Assembly: GCA_937862815.1 (NCBI GenBank)
Contig: CALMED010000031.1
Coordinates: 1-63,957, forward strand
Reading direction: 5' to 3'
DNA: 63,957 bases
Source: an uncultured Chitinophagaceae bacterium
GTDB lineage: Bacteria; Bacteroidota; Bacteroidia; Chitinophagales; Chitinophagaceae
Both the position numbers and the translations under genes were made by a program. The notes beneath the pieces were generated by a model, which was not told the DNA's origin, did no database searches, and worked only from the letters and a program-made list of their open reading frames with translations. Shown piece after piece: positions 48,137 to 56,604 of this stretch (position 1 is its first letter; every line of letters starts with the position of its first letter).

Positions 48137-48146
48137 AACTATTGAT
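48136..48146 (+). promoter_or_regulatory. AAACTATTGAT initiation-region motif before the SusF-like gene
   Basis: The fourth copy, ending 2 bases before the ATG at 48149. It overlaps the last base of the preceding stop codon. Confidence 0.5.
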
Positions 48147-48148
48147 TT

Positions 48149-49321
48149 ATGAAATTCTTAAAAACATCCTTCCCGCTCTGGTTGCTGGTGCTCGCAGCGG
48201 GTTTCAACGCCTGCCAGAAAGCAGATAAACTTCCTTTCTATGGCGAAGGAACTGCACCGGTTTTATCGGCCTCCGCTGCTACGGTAGCGCCTGTTCCCGC
48301 CGATTCCCTGAAGGTAGCCCTGGTTCTCAACTGGACGGATCCCGGCCATGCGCAGGATTCTTCTCTCTACAAATTCGTGGTGGAAATTGATTCGGTTAAC
48401 GGCAATTTCAACAATGCGGTGAAGAAAGTCGTAACCGGAACCCGCTCCTACTCCTTCCTGGCACGCGATTTCAATGCCCTGTTGCTCAGCTGGGGCTTCC
48501 AGTTTAATGTTGCATACAATGTATTCATCCGTGTAACTTCTTCGTATGGCAATAACAACGAGCGGCTTTCTTCCAATGTGCTTACCATCCGCGGTACACC
48601 CTATAAAATACCGCCTAAGGTAACTCTTCCTCCCTCCGGCCGCCTCTTCATTGTTGGTGGTGCAACGGAAGGCGGATGGAATAACCCGATTCCCTCAGCA
48701 TTTGCAATCGCCCAGGAGTTTTCCCGGGTTGATGAAACTACTTTCGGCGGCATCTTCAACCTGAGTTCCGGCCAGAACTACCTCGTGTTGCCGGTGAACG
48801 GCAGCTGGGATTCCAAATATGCGCTTCCCACCACCAACCAACCCAATGTGGAGCAGGAAGGTAATTTCGCCTACTATGCACCGGGTGTACCGGGCGGCGA
48901 TGATTTCCGCTCTGTGGCAACATCAGGCCAGTATAAAATTACGCTTGATTTCCAGCAGGGACGTTATAAAGTGGAGCCCTTCCTCCAGCAACATGGTCTG
49001 CCTGCCCAACTCTTTATCGTGGGTGGTGCTACACCTGGAGGCTGGAACAACCCGGTGCCTTTGCCGCAACAACAGCTTACCCGCCGCAACTCCGTATTAT
49101 GGGATGTCACACTTAATTTCACCTCGGGCCAGGCTTACCTGATTCTGCCCACCAACGGCGATTGGGGCCGTAAATTCGGTGCCCAGGATGCCGGAGCACC
49201 CGGTGCCGGCCTGGGCGGCAATTTTGTGCCGGAAGGCGCCGATTTCCCCGCTCCTGCCACCAGCGGCAGCTATAAATTCAGCATTGATTTCTTCACGGGT
49301 AAATACAAGCTCACCCAATAA
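48149..49321 (+). CDS. SusE/SusF-like starch-binding lipoprotein with two CBM modules
   Basis: This is a 390-residue outer-membrane lipoprotein with lipobox LVLAAGFNAC (C22). An N-terminal SusE-type domain (LNWTDPGHAQDSSLYKFVVEID) is followed by two tandem starch-binding modules. The first starts LFIVGGATEGGWNNPIPSA near residue 170, the second LFIVGGATPGGWNNPVPLP near 290. The two share an almost identical opening, so they arose by duplication. Compared with the preceding gene it has one more module, as SusF has compared with SusE in the classical Bacteroides system. It is the last gene of the locus and is closed by a strong terminator. Confidence 0.88.
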   Translation: MKFLKTSFPLWLLVLAAGFNACQKADKLPFYGEGTAPVLSASAATVAPVPADSLKVALVLNWTDPGHAQDSSLYKFVVEIDSVNGNFNNAVKKVVTGTRSYSFLARDFNALLLSWGFQFNVAYNVFIRVTSSYGNNNERLSSNVLTIRGTPYKIPPKVTLPPSGRLFIVGGATEGGWNNPIPSAFAIAQEFSRVDETTFGGIFNLSSGQNYLVLPVNGSWDSKYALPTTNQPNVEQEGNFAYYAPGVPGGDDFRSVATSGQYKITLDFQQGRYKVEPFLQQHGLPAQLFIVGGATPGGWNNPVPLPQQQLTRRNSVLWDVTLNFTSGQAYLILPTNGDWGRKFGAQDAGAPGAGLGGNFVPEGADFPAPATSGSYKFSIDFFTGKYKLTQ

Positions 49322-49344
49322 GAATCAACCAGGAATATCGTGAG

Positions 49345-49375
49345 GAGCCGGCTTGAAAAGCCGGCTCTTTTTTTT
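49345..49375 (+). terminator. Strong intrinsic terminator of the starch operon
   Basis: A perfect 10-bp stem, GAGCCGGCTT / AAGCCGGCTC, with a 3-base loop is followed by eight T. It begins 24 bases after the last sus gene. Confidence 0.95.
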
Positions 49376-49417
49376 AACGTGTCCGCCTGCATATTCACCC
49401 GCCAACCTAATCTTTTG

Positions 49418-49425
49418 TACCTTTG
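49418..49425 (+). promoter_or_regulatory. Promoter -7 element of uppS
   Basis: TACCTTTG matches TAnnTTTG and lies 18 bases before the uppS ATG. It is the first promoter-like site after the starch terminator. No clear -33 TTTG is visible. Confidence 0.55.
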
Positions 49426-49443
49426 CCCCCTCAAACAAGATAA

Positions 49444-50211
49444 ATGGCTTCCCTCAAGGACCAACTGGACATGAACCGCCTTCCGCAACACATTGCCATC
49501 ATCATGGATGGCAACGGCCGCTGGGCGCGGGAGCAGGGGCAGGACCGGCTCTTTGGGCATTTTCATGGCGTGGAAAGTGTGCGCAGCATTGTAGAGGGGT
49601 GCGCAGAACTGGGCATCGGGTACCTGACCCTTTATGCCTTCAGCACCGAAAACTGGGATCGGCCCATTGAAGAGGTCACCGGACTGATGGAATTGCTGGT
49701 GGATTCCATACGGAAAGAAACCGGAACACTCAAGAAAAACAACATCCGCCTGCACGTGATCGGCGACACCAATATGCTGCCCGATTACGCCCGCAAGGAA
49801 CTGCAGGAAAGTCTGGATGAACTGAAAGACAACACCGGTCTCAATGTCATCATGGCCCTGAGCTACAGCAGCCGTTGGGAAATTGTGAACGCCATCAAGA
49901 ACATTGCGGCCGATGTGAAGGCCGGTAAACTGCAGCCGTTTGAAATAGACCAGGATACCATAAAAGATTACCTCACCACCCGGGAATTCCCGGATCCTGA
50001 GCTCATGATCCGTACCAGCGGCGAATACCGGATCAGTAACTTTTTACTCTACCAGCTGGCCTATGCCGAGCTGTATTTCACCAATGTGCGCTGGCCCGAT
50101 TTCCGCAAGGAAAACCTGTACGAGGCCCTGCTCGATTTTCAACAACGCGAACGCCGCTTTGGCAAAACGGGCGAGCAGGTACAGGGTCAGTTGCCCCAGC
50201 TTCAATCCTGA
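49444..50211 (+). CDS. uppS: Isoprenyl (undecaprenyl) diphosphate synthase
   Basis: This cis-prenyltransferase builds the C55 lipid carrier used for peptidoglycan and other envelope polymers. The 255 residues begin with the substrate and magnesium motif IAIIMDGNGRWA (D22). GHFHGVESVRSIVEGCAELGI and LYAFSTENWDRP follow. The C-terminal IRTSGEYRISNFLLYQLAYAE region carries the conserved Arg-x-x-x-Arg contacts for isopentenyl diphosphate. The usual GGE of the family reads SGE here, a common variant. It opens the uppS-bamA-ompH cluster that is conserved in Bacteroidota. Confidence 0.96.
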   Translation: MASLKDQLDMNRLPQHIAIIMDGNGRWAREQGQDRLFGHFHGVESVRSIVEGCAELGIGYLTLYAFSTENWDRPIEEVTGLMELLVDSIRKETGTLKKNNIRLHVIGDTNMLPDYARKELQESLDELKDNTGLNVIMALSYSSRWEIVNAIKNIAADVKAGKLQPFEIDQDTIKDYLTTREFPDPELMIRTSGEYRISNFLLYQLAYAELYFTNVRWPDFRKENLYEALLDFQQRERRFGKTGEQVQGQLPQLQS

Positions 50212-50313
50212 GGTCCCTGACGTATGAAGTTGATTTTAACAAAGAGTTTCAGCAAAAGCGTTTATTTTGCCTGCCGGTCAAAAAAAACGCCGGCTTTCCC
50301 CCAACAACAAACC

Positions 50314-53076
50314 ATGCAACTCAACTGTGTACGTGATAAGCGATTTACCGGATTTTTTCTGCTCACGTTTTTTATAGCCTTTTTTTACACACAAGCCGGT
50401 TCAGCGCAGGACACCGACACCATCCCCCCCGTATCCGTGGATCCGGAACTGGAGGCGATTTTTAAGGCCCGCACGCCCAAAGAATACACCATCGTGGGCA
50501 TCCAGGTTACTGGGTTAACCACCTTTGATACCGCCCTGCTCATCTCCATCACCGGCATCACCGAAGGCGATAAAGTTTTTCTGCCGGGTGGTGACCTGTT
50601 CAGCAAAGCCATCAGCGCCATCTGGCGCCAGCAGTATTTTGACGATGCGGCCATTTACATCACCAAGGTGGATGGGCGCGACATTCACATCGAAATCAAT
50701 GTAAAGGAGCGATCGCGCCTTGGTGCCTTCTTTTTCAAGGGAATCCGCAAAGGAGAAGAAGATGACCTCAAGGAAAAAATCGGGCTCACACCCAATAAGG
50801 TGATTACGGAGAACCTGCGCCGCACCAGCATTGAACGGATTGAGAAATTTTACGTGGATAAAGGATACCGCTCCATTTCCGTATACATTACCGACAATCC
50901 CAACCGCATCAACGCCGGCTTTACCGACCTCACCTTTCACGTAACCAAGGGAGCCAAGGTAAAAATTGAAGAGGTGTTTATATCCGGCAATGAAATTGCA
51001 TCTGATCTGAAAATTAAAAAACAGCTGAAAGGCACCAAAGAAAAAGCAAGGATCACTCTTTTCCCGAATACCGATCAGCCTTTGTACGGCGCAAAAGACT
51101 CCGTAACCACCCGGCAGTTTTTTTCTGAGCTTGGTTTCCTCCACCTCAGCAAAGTGCGGGACTTCATTGACCCCTGGGCACGCTTTAAATTTTTCTCTTC
51201 CTCCAAGTTCAACCAGGTGAAATACGAAGAGGACAAAGAAAAAATCCTGGAGTATTACAATTCACTCGGCTACCGCGATGCTGCCATTGCAGACGATACG
51301 GTTTATTACAACCGCAAGGGCAACCTGATTGTTGAACTGAATATCCAGGAAGGCCGGCAGTATTATTTTGGCGACATTACCTGGCGCGGAAATACCAAGT
51401 ATTCCGATTCGCTGCTCACAGCCATCCTTGGCATACGAAAGGGAGATATCTACAACCTGGAACTGCTGAACAAAAAACTGGGCAAGCAACTGTCGCAGGA
51501 AGGGGGGGATATCAGCGGCCTGTACATGGATGATGGCTACCTGTTTTTCCGCATTGAACCCATAGAAACCCGGGTGTACAACGACACCATTGATTACGAG
51601 ATCCGCCTGGCGGAAGGTCCGCAGGCCACCATCCGCTCCGTCAATATTTCCGGAAATGATAAAACAAAGGAGTACGTAATCCGCCGGGAAATCCGTACCG
51701 TGCCCGGTGAAAAGTTCAGCCGCAGCGACCTCATCCGTTCCAATCGCGAACTGGCCGCGCTGAACTACTTCAACCAGGAAAAAATCGGGATCAACCCCAT
51801 CCCCAACCCGGACGACGGAACGGTGGACATCAACTACTCCCTGGAAGAAAAATCCAGCGACCAGCTGGAACTAAGTGCTGGCTGGGGCGGATTGATCGGG
51901 CTCACCGGTACACTCGGCATCACGTTCAATAACTTTTCCACCCGGAATTTCTTTAAAAAGTCCTCCTGGTCTCCCTTGCCCTCCGGCGATGGCCAGCGGC
52001 TGTCGCTGCGGGTACAATCAAATGGTCCCTCCTTCAGCTCCCAGAACTTTTCCTTTACCGAACCCTGGCTGGGCGGCAAAAAGCGGAACGCATTTACTGT
52101 GAGCATTTTCCGCACCAAACTGGCCAACGCCTTTGACCCGCTCACCGGTTTCCCGGTTCGCGGGCGTGCCGACAACCAGTTTCTCCGCACCATGGGCGCC
52201 TCTGTATCACTGGGTCGCCAACTGAAATGGCCCGACGATTATTTCAGCCTGGTGACGGCGGTAAGCTATACCCAGTACAAGCTGAAAAATTACCCGATTT
52301 TTCCGGAACTGGACAGTGGTGTGTCGAATAACTTCAACTTCCGGATCCAGCTGCTGCGTTCCAGTGTGGACCAGCCCATGTTCCCGCGTTCGGGTTCCAA
52401 CTTCTCGCTGTCGGCCACCTTTACGCCGCCGTGGTCGCTGTTCCGCGATCCGGCTAAATACAATGATCCCGCGGAGCGATACCGGCTGGTGGAGTACCAC
52501 AAGTGGCGGTTGAACTACGAATGGTTTGTACCCATCGGCCGCCCCATGGGTGCCGAGAAAAACCGCCAGTTTGTACTGCGGGCCGCCGCCAAGTACGGCT
52601 TCCTGGGCCGGTACAACACCAACATCGCCCAATCCCCCTTTGAACGCTTCCAGGTGGGGGATGCCGGACTGCAGAATAACTTCGGCATCATCGGTTTCGA
52701 CATCATCGCCCACCGCGGTTACCCGGTGTACGATAACAGCAACCCACGGGTCAACAACTCCAACCAGACAACGGCCAACCAGTTCTTTACCATTTTCAAC
52801 AAGTACAGCCTGGAACTCCGCTACCCGCTCAGCACCAATCCCAGCAGTACGATATTTGGCCTGACCTTCTTCGAAGCCGCGAATGGCTGGTACGATTTTA
52901 AAGATTACAACCCCTTTAAATTACGCCGGAGTGCCGGTATTGGAATGCGCTTTTTCCTGCCCATGTTTGGCCTGTTGGGCTTCGACTACGGGATCGGCTT
53001 CGACCGGGCCTTCCCGGGAGCACGCATGCGGGATATGAGCCGCTTTACCTTCATGCTGGGCTTCGAACCCGAATAA
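50314..53076 (+). CDS. bamA: Outer-membrane protein assembly factor BamA
   Basis: This is the central insertase for outer-membrane beta-barrels. The ATG at 50314 starts a signal peptide (FTGFFLLTFFIAFFYTQAGSA) and is preferred over a longer frame from 50224. About 430 residues of POTRA domains follow (YTIVGIQVTGLTTFDTALL, VKIEEVFISGNEIASDLKI, YYFGDITWRGNTKYSDSLL, ATIRSVNISGNDKTKEYVI). The 16-strand Omp85 barrel then starts at ELSAGWGGLIGLTGTLGIT. The loop-6 signature appears as IAHRGYPVYD. At about 920 residues it is larger than the proteobacterial protein, as is usual in this phylum. It follows uppS and precedes two periplasmic chaperone genes. Confidence 0.96.
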   Translation: MQLNCVRDKRFTGFFLLTFFIAFFYTQAGSAQDTDTIPPVSVDPELEAIFKARTPKEYTIVGIQVTGLTTFDTALLISITGITEGDKVFLPGGDLFSKAISAIWRQQYFDDAAIYITKVDGRDIHIEINVKERSRLGAFFFKGIRKGEEDDLKEKIGLTPNKVITENLRRTSIERIEKFYVDKGYRSISVYITDNPNRINAGFTDLTFHVTKGAKVKIEEVFISGNEIASDLKIKKQLKGTKEKARITLFPNTDQPLYGAKDSVTTRQFFSELGFLHLSKVRDFIDPWARFKFFSSSKFNQVKYEEDKEKILEYYNSLGYRDAAIADDTVYYNRKGNLIVELNIQEGRQYYFGDITWRGNTKYSDSLLTAILGIRKGDIYNLELLNKKLGKQLSQEGGDISGLYMDDGYLFFRIEPIETRVYNDTIDYEIRLAEGPQATIRSVNISGNDKTKEYVIRREIRTVPGEKFSRSDLIRSNRELAALNYFNQEKIGINPIPNPDDGTVDINYSLEEKSSDQLELSAGWGGLIGLTGTLGITFNNFSTRNFFKKSSWSPLPSGDGQRLSLRVQSNGPSFSSQNFSFTEPWLGGKKRNAFTVSIFRTKLANAFDPLTGFPVRGRADNQFLRTMGASVSLGRQLKWPDDYFSLVTAVSYTQYKLKNYPIFPELDSGVSNNFNFRIQLLRSSVDQPMFPRSGSNFSLSATFTPPWSLFRDPAKYNDPAERYRLVEYHKWRLNYEWFVPIGRPMGAEKNRQFVLRAAAKYGFLGRYNTNIAQSPFERFQVGDAGLQNNFGIIGFDIIAHRGYPVYDNSNPRVNNSNQTTANQFFTIFNKYSLELRYPLSTNPSSTIFGLTFFEAANGWYDFKDYNPFKLRRSAGIGMRFFLPMFGLLGFDYGIGFDRAFPGARMRDMSRFTFMLGFEPE

Positions 53077-53166
53077 GATGTTAAATTCCGGGATGGCGGA
53101 ACCCCCCGGCATAAAAAATGGTCTATTGGTAACCGGCAGCGTGTCTGTCACCCAAAAACAAAAAGT

Positions 53167-53682
53167 ATGAAGCACGTATTCTTCTCCTTACTGCTGCTGC
53201 TGGCCTTCGCCACCGGCACATCGGCGCAGCGCTATGCCATTATTGACACCAAGTACATCCTGGGAAAAATTCCGGAGTATAAAGACGCCAACGATAAAGT
53301 GGAGGAAATGGCCGAAGCCTGGCAAAAGGAAATTGACCAGCTGCAATCTGAGCTGGACAAAATGTACCGTCAACTGGATGCCGAAAGAGCCCTGCTCACA
53401 CCCGAACTGCTGAAAAAGCGCGACGATGAAATCTTCAACAAAGAAAAACAGGTACGCGACCTGCAACGCCGCCGCTTTGGATACGAGGGCGACTACTTCC
53501 GCAAGAAGCAGGAACTCGTGAAACCCATACAGGACAAGGTATACAACGCAGTACAGAAACTGGCAACCGAGCGGATGTATGACTTTATTTTGGACAAAAG
53601 TGAGGGAATTACCGTTATATTTGCCGACCCAAAACTGGATAAAAGCGACGATGTGCTGAAAATCCTGGGTGTTAAACTTTAA
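53167..53682 (+). CDS. OmpH/Skp-family periplasmic chaperone (first copy)
   Basis: This is a 171-residue exported chaperone that holds unfolded outer-membrane proteins on their way to BamA. A signal peptide (MKHVFFSLLLLLAFATGTSAQ) is followed by a short beta strand (RYAIIDTKYILGKIPEY). A long coiled-coil arm of about 90 residues, rich in Glu, Lys and Gln, returns to a second strand region (YDFILDKSEGITVIFADP). This is the standard jellyfish-like Skp fold. It sits 90 bp after bamA and 68 bp before a second copy of the same family. The two share the fold but have clearly diverged. Confidence 0.92.
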   Translation: MKHVFFSLLLLLAFATGTSAQRYAIIDTKYILGKIPEYKDANDKVEEMAEAWQKEIDQLQSELDKMYRQLDAERALLTPELLKKRDDEIFNKEKQVRDLQRRRFGYEGDYFRKKQELVKPIQDKVYNAVQKLATERMYDFILDKSEGITVIFADPKLDKSDDVLKILGVKL

Positions 53683-53750
53683 TTAACGTGAACAACGGGT
53701 GCAACGGACTCTTTTCCGGGGCACTCTTACTTAAAACAAACTGAAACAGC

Positions 53751-54275
53751 ATGAAAAAAGTAGTACTCCTGTCGGTAGTTGCCTTCGCGGGAATGTTTAT
53801 GTCCGCAACTGCTCAGAAATTAGGTCACATCAATACCACCGAGTTGCTGATCGCAATGCCCGAAACCAAGAAAGCACAGGAAAAACTGCAGAAAATGCAG
53901 GATTCACTGAATACCTCTTACGCTGAACTGATCAAAGAATACCGGGAAAAAGACAGCCTCATCCGGGCCGATTCTGCCAAATGGACCCCGGCCCGTAAGG
54001 AAATAAAGTTCAAAGAATTTCAGGACCTGGGCGAATCACTGCAGAACTACAGCACGGCCGCCCAGCAGTACCTGCAGCAGAAAGAGCAGGAAATGTTTGA
54101 GCCGTTGCAACGCATAGCCCGCGAAGCCATCACAGCAGTAGCCAAAGCAAATGGGTATGCCTATGTGTTCAGCGAAGAAGCCCTGCTGGTTTCCCCTCCC
54201 GGCGATGACCTGCTTCCGCTGGTAAAAAAGCATCTCAAAATCCCGGATGCTCCCCCGGCTGCTCCTAAAAAATAA
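53751..54275 (+). CDS. OmpH/Skp-family periplasmic chaperone (second copy)
   Basis: This is a 174-residue relative of the preceding gene. It has a signal peptide (VVLLSVVAFAGMFMSATAQ), the conserved first strand KLGHINTTELLIAMPETKKA, a coiled-coil arm to about residue 125, and a return strand GYAYVFSEEALLVSPPGDDL. A short Pro/Ala-rich tail ends in PAAPKK. Tandem Skp-like genes after bamA are common in Bacteroidota. The gene ends 20 bases before a terminator, so the cluster that begins with uppS closes here. Confidence 0.93.
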   Translation: MKKVVLLSVVAFAGMFMSATAQKLGHINTTELLIAMPETKKAQEKLQKMQDSLNTSYAELIKEYREKDSLIRADSAKWTPARKEIKFKEFQDLGESLQNYSTAAQQYLQQKEQEMFEPLQRIAREAITAVAKANGYAYVFSEEALLVSPPGDDLLPLVKKHLKIPDAPPAAPKK

Positions 54276-54295
54276 AGCACAAAAAGTTTACACAG

Positions 54296-54324
54296 TCCCG
54301 CCAATCCCCGGCGGGATTTTTTTT
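54296..54324 (+). terminator. Intrinsic terminator after the ompH genes
   Basis: A 7-bp stem, TCCCGCC / GGCGGGA, with a 7-base loop is followed by eight T. It ends 14 bases before the murI ATG, so murI transcription must start within or just after it. Confidence 0.9.
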
Positions 54325-54338
54325 AAGTATTTTGCATC

Positions 54339-55172
54339 ATGCAAAACGGGCCCATTGGCATTTTTGATTCGGGCTATGGCGGACTCACCGTACTGAAAGC
54401 CATTACGGAACATCTTCCGGCCTACGACTACCTCTACCTGGGCGATAATGCCCGTTCGCCCTATGGTACACGCAGCTACGAAACTGTATACCGCTACACA
54501 CTCGAATGTGTGCGTTGGTTTTTTCAGCAGGGTTGTCCGCTGGTTATTCTTGCCTGCAACACCGCTTCGGCCAAGGCCTTGCGTACCATCCAGCAGCAGG
54601 ACCTGCCACGGCTCGCCCCCACCAACCGCGTGCTGGGCGTTATCCGCCCCACCACCGAAGTGATGGGCTCCTTTTCCCGCAGCGGGCACATCGGTATACT
54701 GGCCACGGCTGGTACCGTGGAGTCGGGCTCCTATGTTATTGAACTGAAGAAGTTTTTCCCGCAGCTTACCGTGCACCAGCAGGCCTGCCCCATGTGGGTG
54801 CCGCTGATAGAAAACAACGAACACCGGAGTGAAGGAGCCGCCTATTTCATTCAAAAAGATGTGCAGGCCCTCCTGCAGCAGGATGCCCGCATCGATAACA
54901 TCCTGCTTGGTTGCACCCATTATCCCCTGGTGGAAGAACGGATCCGGGGCTTTCTTCCTCCCGGCATACAGTTGGTGTCCCAGGGCAGCATCGTAGCTCA
55001 CAGCCTGGCCGGTTATCTGCAGCGGCATCCCGAAATGGAATCGCGCCTCCTCCGCAAGGGCCGCCGCCGCTTCTGTACCACCGATTCCACAGCCGACTTC
55101 GACCGCCACGCCACCTTGTTTTACGGGGAGCCCCTCTGTTCAGAACAGGTGGATCCTTCGCCCGGCCATTGA
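54339..55172 (+). CDS. murI: Glutamate racemase
   Basis: It interconverts L- and D-glutamate to supply D-glutamate for peptidoglycan. The 277 residues contain the family start IGIFDSGYGGLTVL, the YLGDNARSPYG loop, and the two catalytic cysteines C73 (LACNTASA) and C192 (LGCTHYPLV) that act as the acid/base pair. The C-terminal tail (FCTTDSTADFDRHATLFYGE) is the form common in Bacteroidota. A terminator lies immediately upstream, so the gene probably has its own weak promoter (GTATTTTGC near 54328). Confidence 0.96.
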   Translation: MQNGPIGIFDSGYGGLTVLKAITEHLPAYDYLYLGDNARSPYGTRSYETVYRYTLECVRWFFQQGCPLVILACNTASAKALRTIQQQDLPRLAPTNRVLGVIRPTTEVMGSFSRSGHIGILATAGTVESGSYVIELKKFFPQLTVHQQACPMWVPLIENNEHRSEGAAYFIQKDVQALLQQDARIDNILLGCTHYPLVEERIRGFLPPGIQLVSQGSIVAHSLAGYLQRHPEMESRLLRKGRRRFCTTDSTADFDRHATLFYGEPLCSEQVDPSPGH

Positions 55173-55212
55173 ATTTTTAGTGTTTCTGCGCCGGATTTCG
55201 GCTTGCTTTCCC

Positions 55213-55220
55213 TACCTTTG
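55213..55220 (+). promoter_or_regulatory. Promoter -7 element of rpmH
   Basis: TACCTTTG matches TAnnTTTG and lies about 100 bases before the rpmH ATG. The resulting leader of about 90 bases shows no recognised element. Confidence 0.5.
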
Positions 55221-55316
55221 CCGTCCTTTCACAAACAGTGGGAAGTGGTGTTCTCACTGCGTGTATACCAACAACCGGCTTCTCCCCGGTATTTTTAAAA
55301 GGAAAAAAGAAACAAC

Positions 55317-55481
55317 ATGGCACAAAAACGTACATATCAGCCCTCCAAGCGGCGCCGTAAAACCACCCACGGTTTCCGCAAGCGCATGCAGGACGCCAAC
55401 GGCCGCAAGGTGTTGGCAAGCCGCCGCAAAAAAGGCCGTCATAAACTTACGGTGAGCGACGAGCGGGGCGCCAAGAAATAA
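55317..55481 (+). CDS. rpmH: 50S ribosomal protein L34
   Basis: A 54-residue, highly basic ribosomal protein. The chain starts [20 protein letters not shown] and continues [20 protein letters not shown], an exact match to the L34 pattern. The C-terminal tail ([14 protein letters not shown]) is slightly longer than in Escherichia coli. It is followed by a terminator and then by rnpA, the conserved partner of rpmH in most bacteria. Confidence 0.98.
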   Translation: MAQKRTYQPSKRRRKTTHGFRKRMQDANGRKVLASRRKKGRHKLTVSDERGAKK

Positions 55482-55504
55482 TCCGGCAGGCAACTGTCGC
55501 TGGT

Positions 55505-55532
55505 CCCGGCCGCATTGGCCGGGTTTTTTTTT
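55505..55532 (+). terminator. Intrinsic terminator between rpmH and rnpA
   Basis: A 7-bp stem, CCCGGCC / GGCCGGG, with a 5-base loop and nine T lies 24 bases after rpmH. It should reduce rnpA expression relative to rpmH, which is expressed at ribosomal-protein level. Confidence 0.9.
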
Positions 55533-55564
55533 GTTTACTGCTGAATGCTGTAATTTCCGATAAT

Positions 55565-55954
55565 ATGCCAACAACCCGCCATACCCTGGGCTCCCGTGAA
55601 CGGATCAAAAGCCGCAAGCGCATGGAGCAGCTGTTCCGGGAAGGAAGAGCGCTGCAGGTACCCCCGTTGCGGGCCTCCTATATTCTCCTGGAAGAACCGG
55701 TGCTGCAGTTTGGGGTGGGGGTGGGTACCCGGCATTTCAAGAAGGCGGTGGACCGTAACCGCATAAAACGGCTCCTCCGCGAGGCGTACCGGCTGCAGAA
55801 ACAACCGTTGCAGGAAGCCTTGCAAAAAACCAACCGGGGACTGGCCCTTTTTGTTATGTACACCGGGCGGGAGTTGCCGGACTATCACCGGGTGTATGAA
55901 AAAATGACCTACGTGCTTGCCCAACTTCATCAACAATTCCATGAAATCCGTTAA
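55565..55954 (+). CDS. rnpA: Ribonuclease P protein component
   Basis: This is the protein subunit that helps the RNase P RNA mature the 5' ends of tRNAs. The 129 residues are basic and carry the RNR signature as [19 protein letters not shown] near residue 60, preceded by the [12 protein letters not shown] strand. The N-terminal [18 protein letters not shown] helix is also typical. The gene lies downstream of rpmH across a terminator and overlaps the start of yidD by 14 bases. Confidence 0.95.
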   Translation: MPTTRHTLGSRERIKSRKRMEQLFREGRALQVPPLRASYILLEEPVLQFGVGVGTRHFKKAVDRNRIKRLLREAYRLQKQPLQEALQKTNRGLALFVMYTGRELPDYHRVYEKMTYVLAQLHQQFHEIR

Positions 55955-56171
55955 GTACTGGCTCAGCCTCCCGTTTATTGCGCTTATCCGCCTCTACCAG
56001 TATGGAATCAGTCCGCTCATCGGGCCCAAGTGCCGCTTTACCCCCACCTGCAGCCAGTACGGGATTGAAGCGCTGAAGAAGTATGGGCCACTCAAGGGTC
56101 TCTGGCTTACGCTCAAACGGGTGAGCCGCTGCCATCCGCTGGGTGGCAGCGGGTACGACCCGGTACCCTGA
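55941..56171 (+). CDS. yidD: Membrane protein insertion efficiency factor YidD
   Basis: A 76-residue protein that assists YidC-dependent membrane insertion. The pattern is complete: [35 protein letters not shown] with its three conserved cysteines, and [16 protein letters not shown] at the end. The ATG at 55941 (MKSVKYWL) lies inside the end of rnpA in another frame, so the two are translationally coupled. Confidence 0.96.
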   Translation: MKSVKYWLSLPFIALIRLYQYGISPLIGPKCRFTPTCSQYGIEALKKYGPLKGLWLTLKRVSRCHPLGGSGYDPVP

Positions 56172-56258
56172 GCAGCAATTTATGGGAGTTTTAAGATTGT
56201 TTGCCTGCCGGAAATGGCGGTGATGGCGTATCTTACAGGAAGCAAAAAAGGAGGCGCC

Positions 56259-56603
56259 ATGAAGCAAATGATACTCTTTGTATTTCTCTCTCTCCCCGCT
56301 GTTTTCACCCACGGGCAACAGGCTGTACTGCCCTCTGCGGCAAATGATTCTTCGGCCATCCGCCTCCATCCCAATCCCGCACGCGACAACGTGTTTGTAA
56401 CGGTAAAGGATTTCGATCAACGCTTCCGGTACAACCTGCTGTTGAAAGACAGCAAAGGACGCCCCGTTAAGAACCTGGTGCTGCTGCAACCGCAGCAACT
56501 CATTCCCCTGAAAGCATCGTACGGGAAAGGCGTGTTGTGGGTGGAAGTATGGAAGGAAAAGGAACTCCTGGGCCGGCAGCGCCTGATGATCGTACGGCAT
56601 TAA
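56259..56603 (+). CDS. Small exported protein made only of a T9SS-type C-terminal domain
   Basis: A 114-residue protein. A signal peptide (MKQMILFVFLSLPAVFTHGQQ) is followed, after about 15 residues, by one domain that reads like a T9SS type A sorting domain: IRLHPNPARDNVFVTVKDFD, then LLKDSKGRPVKN, and a final EVWKEKELLGRQRLMIVRH. There is no cargo domain between the signal peptide and the CTD. It could be a degraded remnant of a longer secreted protein or a working stand-alone CTD. It follows yidD at 88 bp and precedes a palindromic repeat. Confidence 0.75.
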   Translation: MKQMILFVFLSLPAVFTHGQQAVLPSAANDSSAIRLHPNPARDNVFVTVKDFDQRFRYNLLLKDSKGRPVKNLVLLQPQQLIPLKASYGKGVLWVEVWKEKELLGRQRLMIVRH

Positions 56604-56604
56604 A

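Noticed and set aside
55173..55316. Replication origin beside rpmH-rnpA
   Set aside because: No dnaA or dnaN, no cluster of DnaA boxes and no AT-rich unwinding region. In this phylum rpmH-rnpA need not mark the origin.
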